The notes beneath the pieces were generated by a model that searched no databases, was not told where the DNA came from, and saw nothing but the letters and a program-made list of their open reading frames with translations. This document shows positions 14,311-14,854 of a stretch of DNA of 14,854 bases, one piece after another (the stretch's first letter is position 1; the number at the start of each line of letters is the position of its first letter). The DNA lies in assembly GCA_944376975.1 (NCBI GenBank), contig CALWEE010000017.1, positions 1 to 14,854 of the forward strand. Direction: 5' to 3'. Position numbers and translations under genes: made by a program. The stretch is from an uncultured Lachnospiraceae bacterium. Its GTDB lineage: Bacteria; Bacillota; Clostridia; Lachnospirales; Lachnospiraceae.

Positions 14311-14854
14311 ATGGAGAATAAGATAATTACAGCCGTTATCTTCGGAGGCCAGTCGTCGGAACACGAGATTTCCTGCATGTCTGTCCAGACGATCATCAAA
14401 GCGTTGGATCCGGAGAAGTATCAGGTCCTGCCGGTGGGCATCACAAAAGACGGCCGCTGGCTTCTGGTGCCGTCCTTAAGTTCCATTGAACAGGATACGT
14501 GGCGGGAGACGGGCGTTCCCGCGGTACTGTCGCCGGACGCGGGCGACCATGGCCTGATCGTCCGGGAAGACGGCGGCTGCCGCGTGCAGAAAATAGACGT
14601 GATCTTTCCTGTGCTCCACGGCATGTACGGCGAAGACGGGACCATACAGGGCCTGTTCGAGATGAGCCGTATTCCCTATGTGGGCTGTGATGTCCTTTCA
14701 TCCAGCGTATCCATGGACAAGGTCTATACCAAGTATCTGGTGGACCGGCTGGGTATCCGCCAGGCGGACTACGTGGTAGTGGAAGCCCGGGGCGTGGCCC
14801 GGGATATCGGCGCCTGCGCCGACCGGGTAGAGGAAAAGCTTACGTACCCGGTGT
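14311..14854 (+). CDS. ddl: D-alanine--D-alanine ligase (N-terminal part, cut by the window end)
   Basis: An ATP-grasp ligase that joins two D-alanines for peptidoglycan precursor synthesis in the cytoplasm. The 181 visible residues include the N-terminal motif VIFGGQSSEHEIS, with Glu17 at the position of the conserved substrate-binding Glu, then FPVLHGMYGEDGTIQGLFEM and YVGCDVLSSSVSMDKVYTK, the start of the ATP-grasp part. The frame is open to the last base. ATG 14311 has GAGGTG (14299-14304) 6 nt upstream. Its promoter lies within the 3' end of the preceding germination gene. The ATP-binding and D-Ala specificity loops are beyond the window, so D-Ala-D-Ala versus a D-Ala-D-Lac or D-Ser variant cannot be tested; nothing suggests a variant. 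Confidence 0.94.
   Translation, partial: MENKIITAVIFGGQSSEHEISCMSVQTIIKALDPEKYQVLPVGITKDGRWLLVPSLSSIEQDTWRETGVPAVLSPDAGDHGLIVREDGGCRVQKIDVIFPVLHGMYGEDGTIQGLFEMSRIPYVGCDVLSSSVSMDKVYTKYLVDRLGIRQADYVVVEARGVARDIGACADRVEEKLTYPV

Overview
The window holds twelve genes, all on the + strand; the first (moaC) and last (ddl) are cut by the window edges. The gene set points to an endospore-forming Clostridia member with fairly high GC, most likely Lachnospiraceae-like. The evidence is a SipL homologue (a clostridial spore-coat morphogenetic protein), a divergent CotS-family protein, a GerA-type germinant receptor, ammonia-dependent AsnA, and strong AGGAGG ribosome sites with several GTG/TTG starts. The taxonomic placement is inferred from gene content and style only.

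Layout. 1-152: end of moaC (molybdenum cofactor). 244-2898: fabH plus a family I CoA-transferase, probably one transcription unit, driven by a promoter built into the moaC terminator and overlapped by a FabT-box-like palindrome. 3052-4062: asnA, with its own promoter and terminator. 4216-5223: CotS-like spore coat protein with degenerate kinase motifs. 5325-7055: pgcA-type phosphohexomutase with a terminator. 7192-7605: PrcB-domain lipoprotein, preceded by a 21-bp tandem repeat that forms a sigma-E-like promoter. 7675-9243: sipL, with a sigma-E-like promoter and a hairpin over its ribosome site. 9331-10896: ispE and a GntR/FCD regulator, tightly coupled, then a terminator. 11055-14276: a two-gene germination operon, a GerA-type A subunit and an unusual GerB permease fused to a C-terminally shortened GerC lipoprotein domain. 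14311-end: ddl, whose promoter lies inside the 3' end of the GerB-GerC fusion gene.

The theme is sporulation genes (cotS-like, the lipoprotein, sipL, the ger operon) interleaved with housekeeping genes (lipid, asparagine, sugar-phosphate, isoprenoid and cell-wall precursor synthesis), with promoters packed into neighbouring terminators or coding sequence. Three sporulation genes have CATA-type -10 elements of mother-cell sigma factors, while fabH, asnA, ispE and ddl have sigma-A elements with 17-bp spacers. The most unusual items are the GerB-GerC fusion that lacks the GerC C-terminal region, and the sipL leader, where the predicted sigma-E start would remove exactly the part of a hairpin that hides the ribosome site.

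No tRNA, rRNA, CRISPR array, insertion sequence or phage gene was seen. No gene-free stretch exceeds 300 bases; the longest, 10897-11054, holds a terminator and a GC-rich palindrome.
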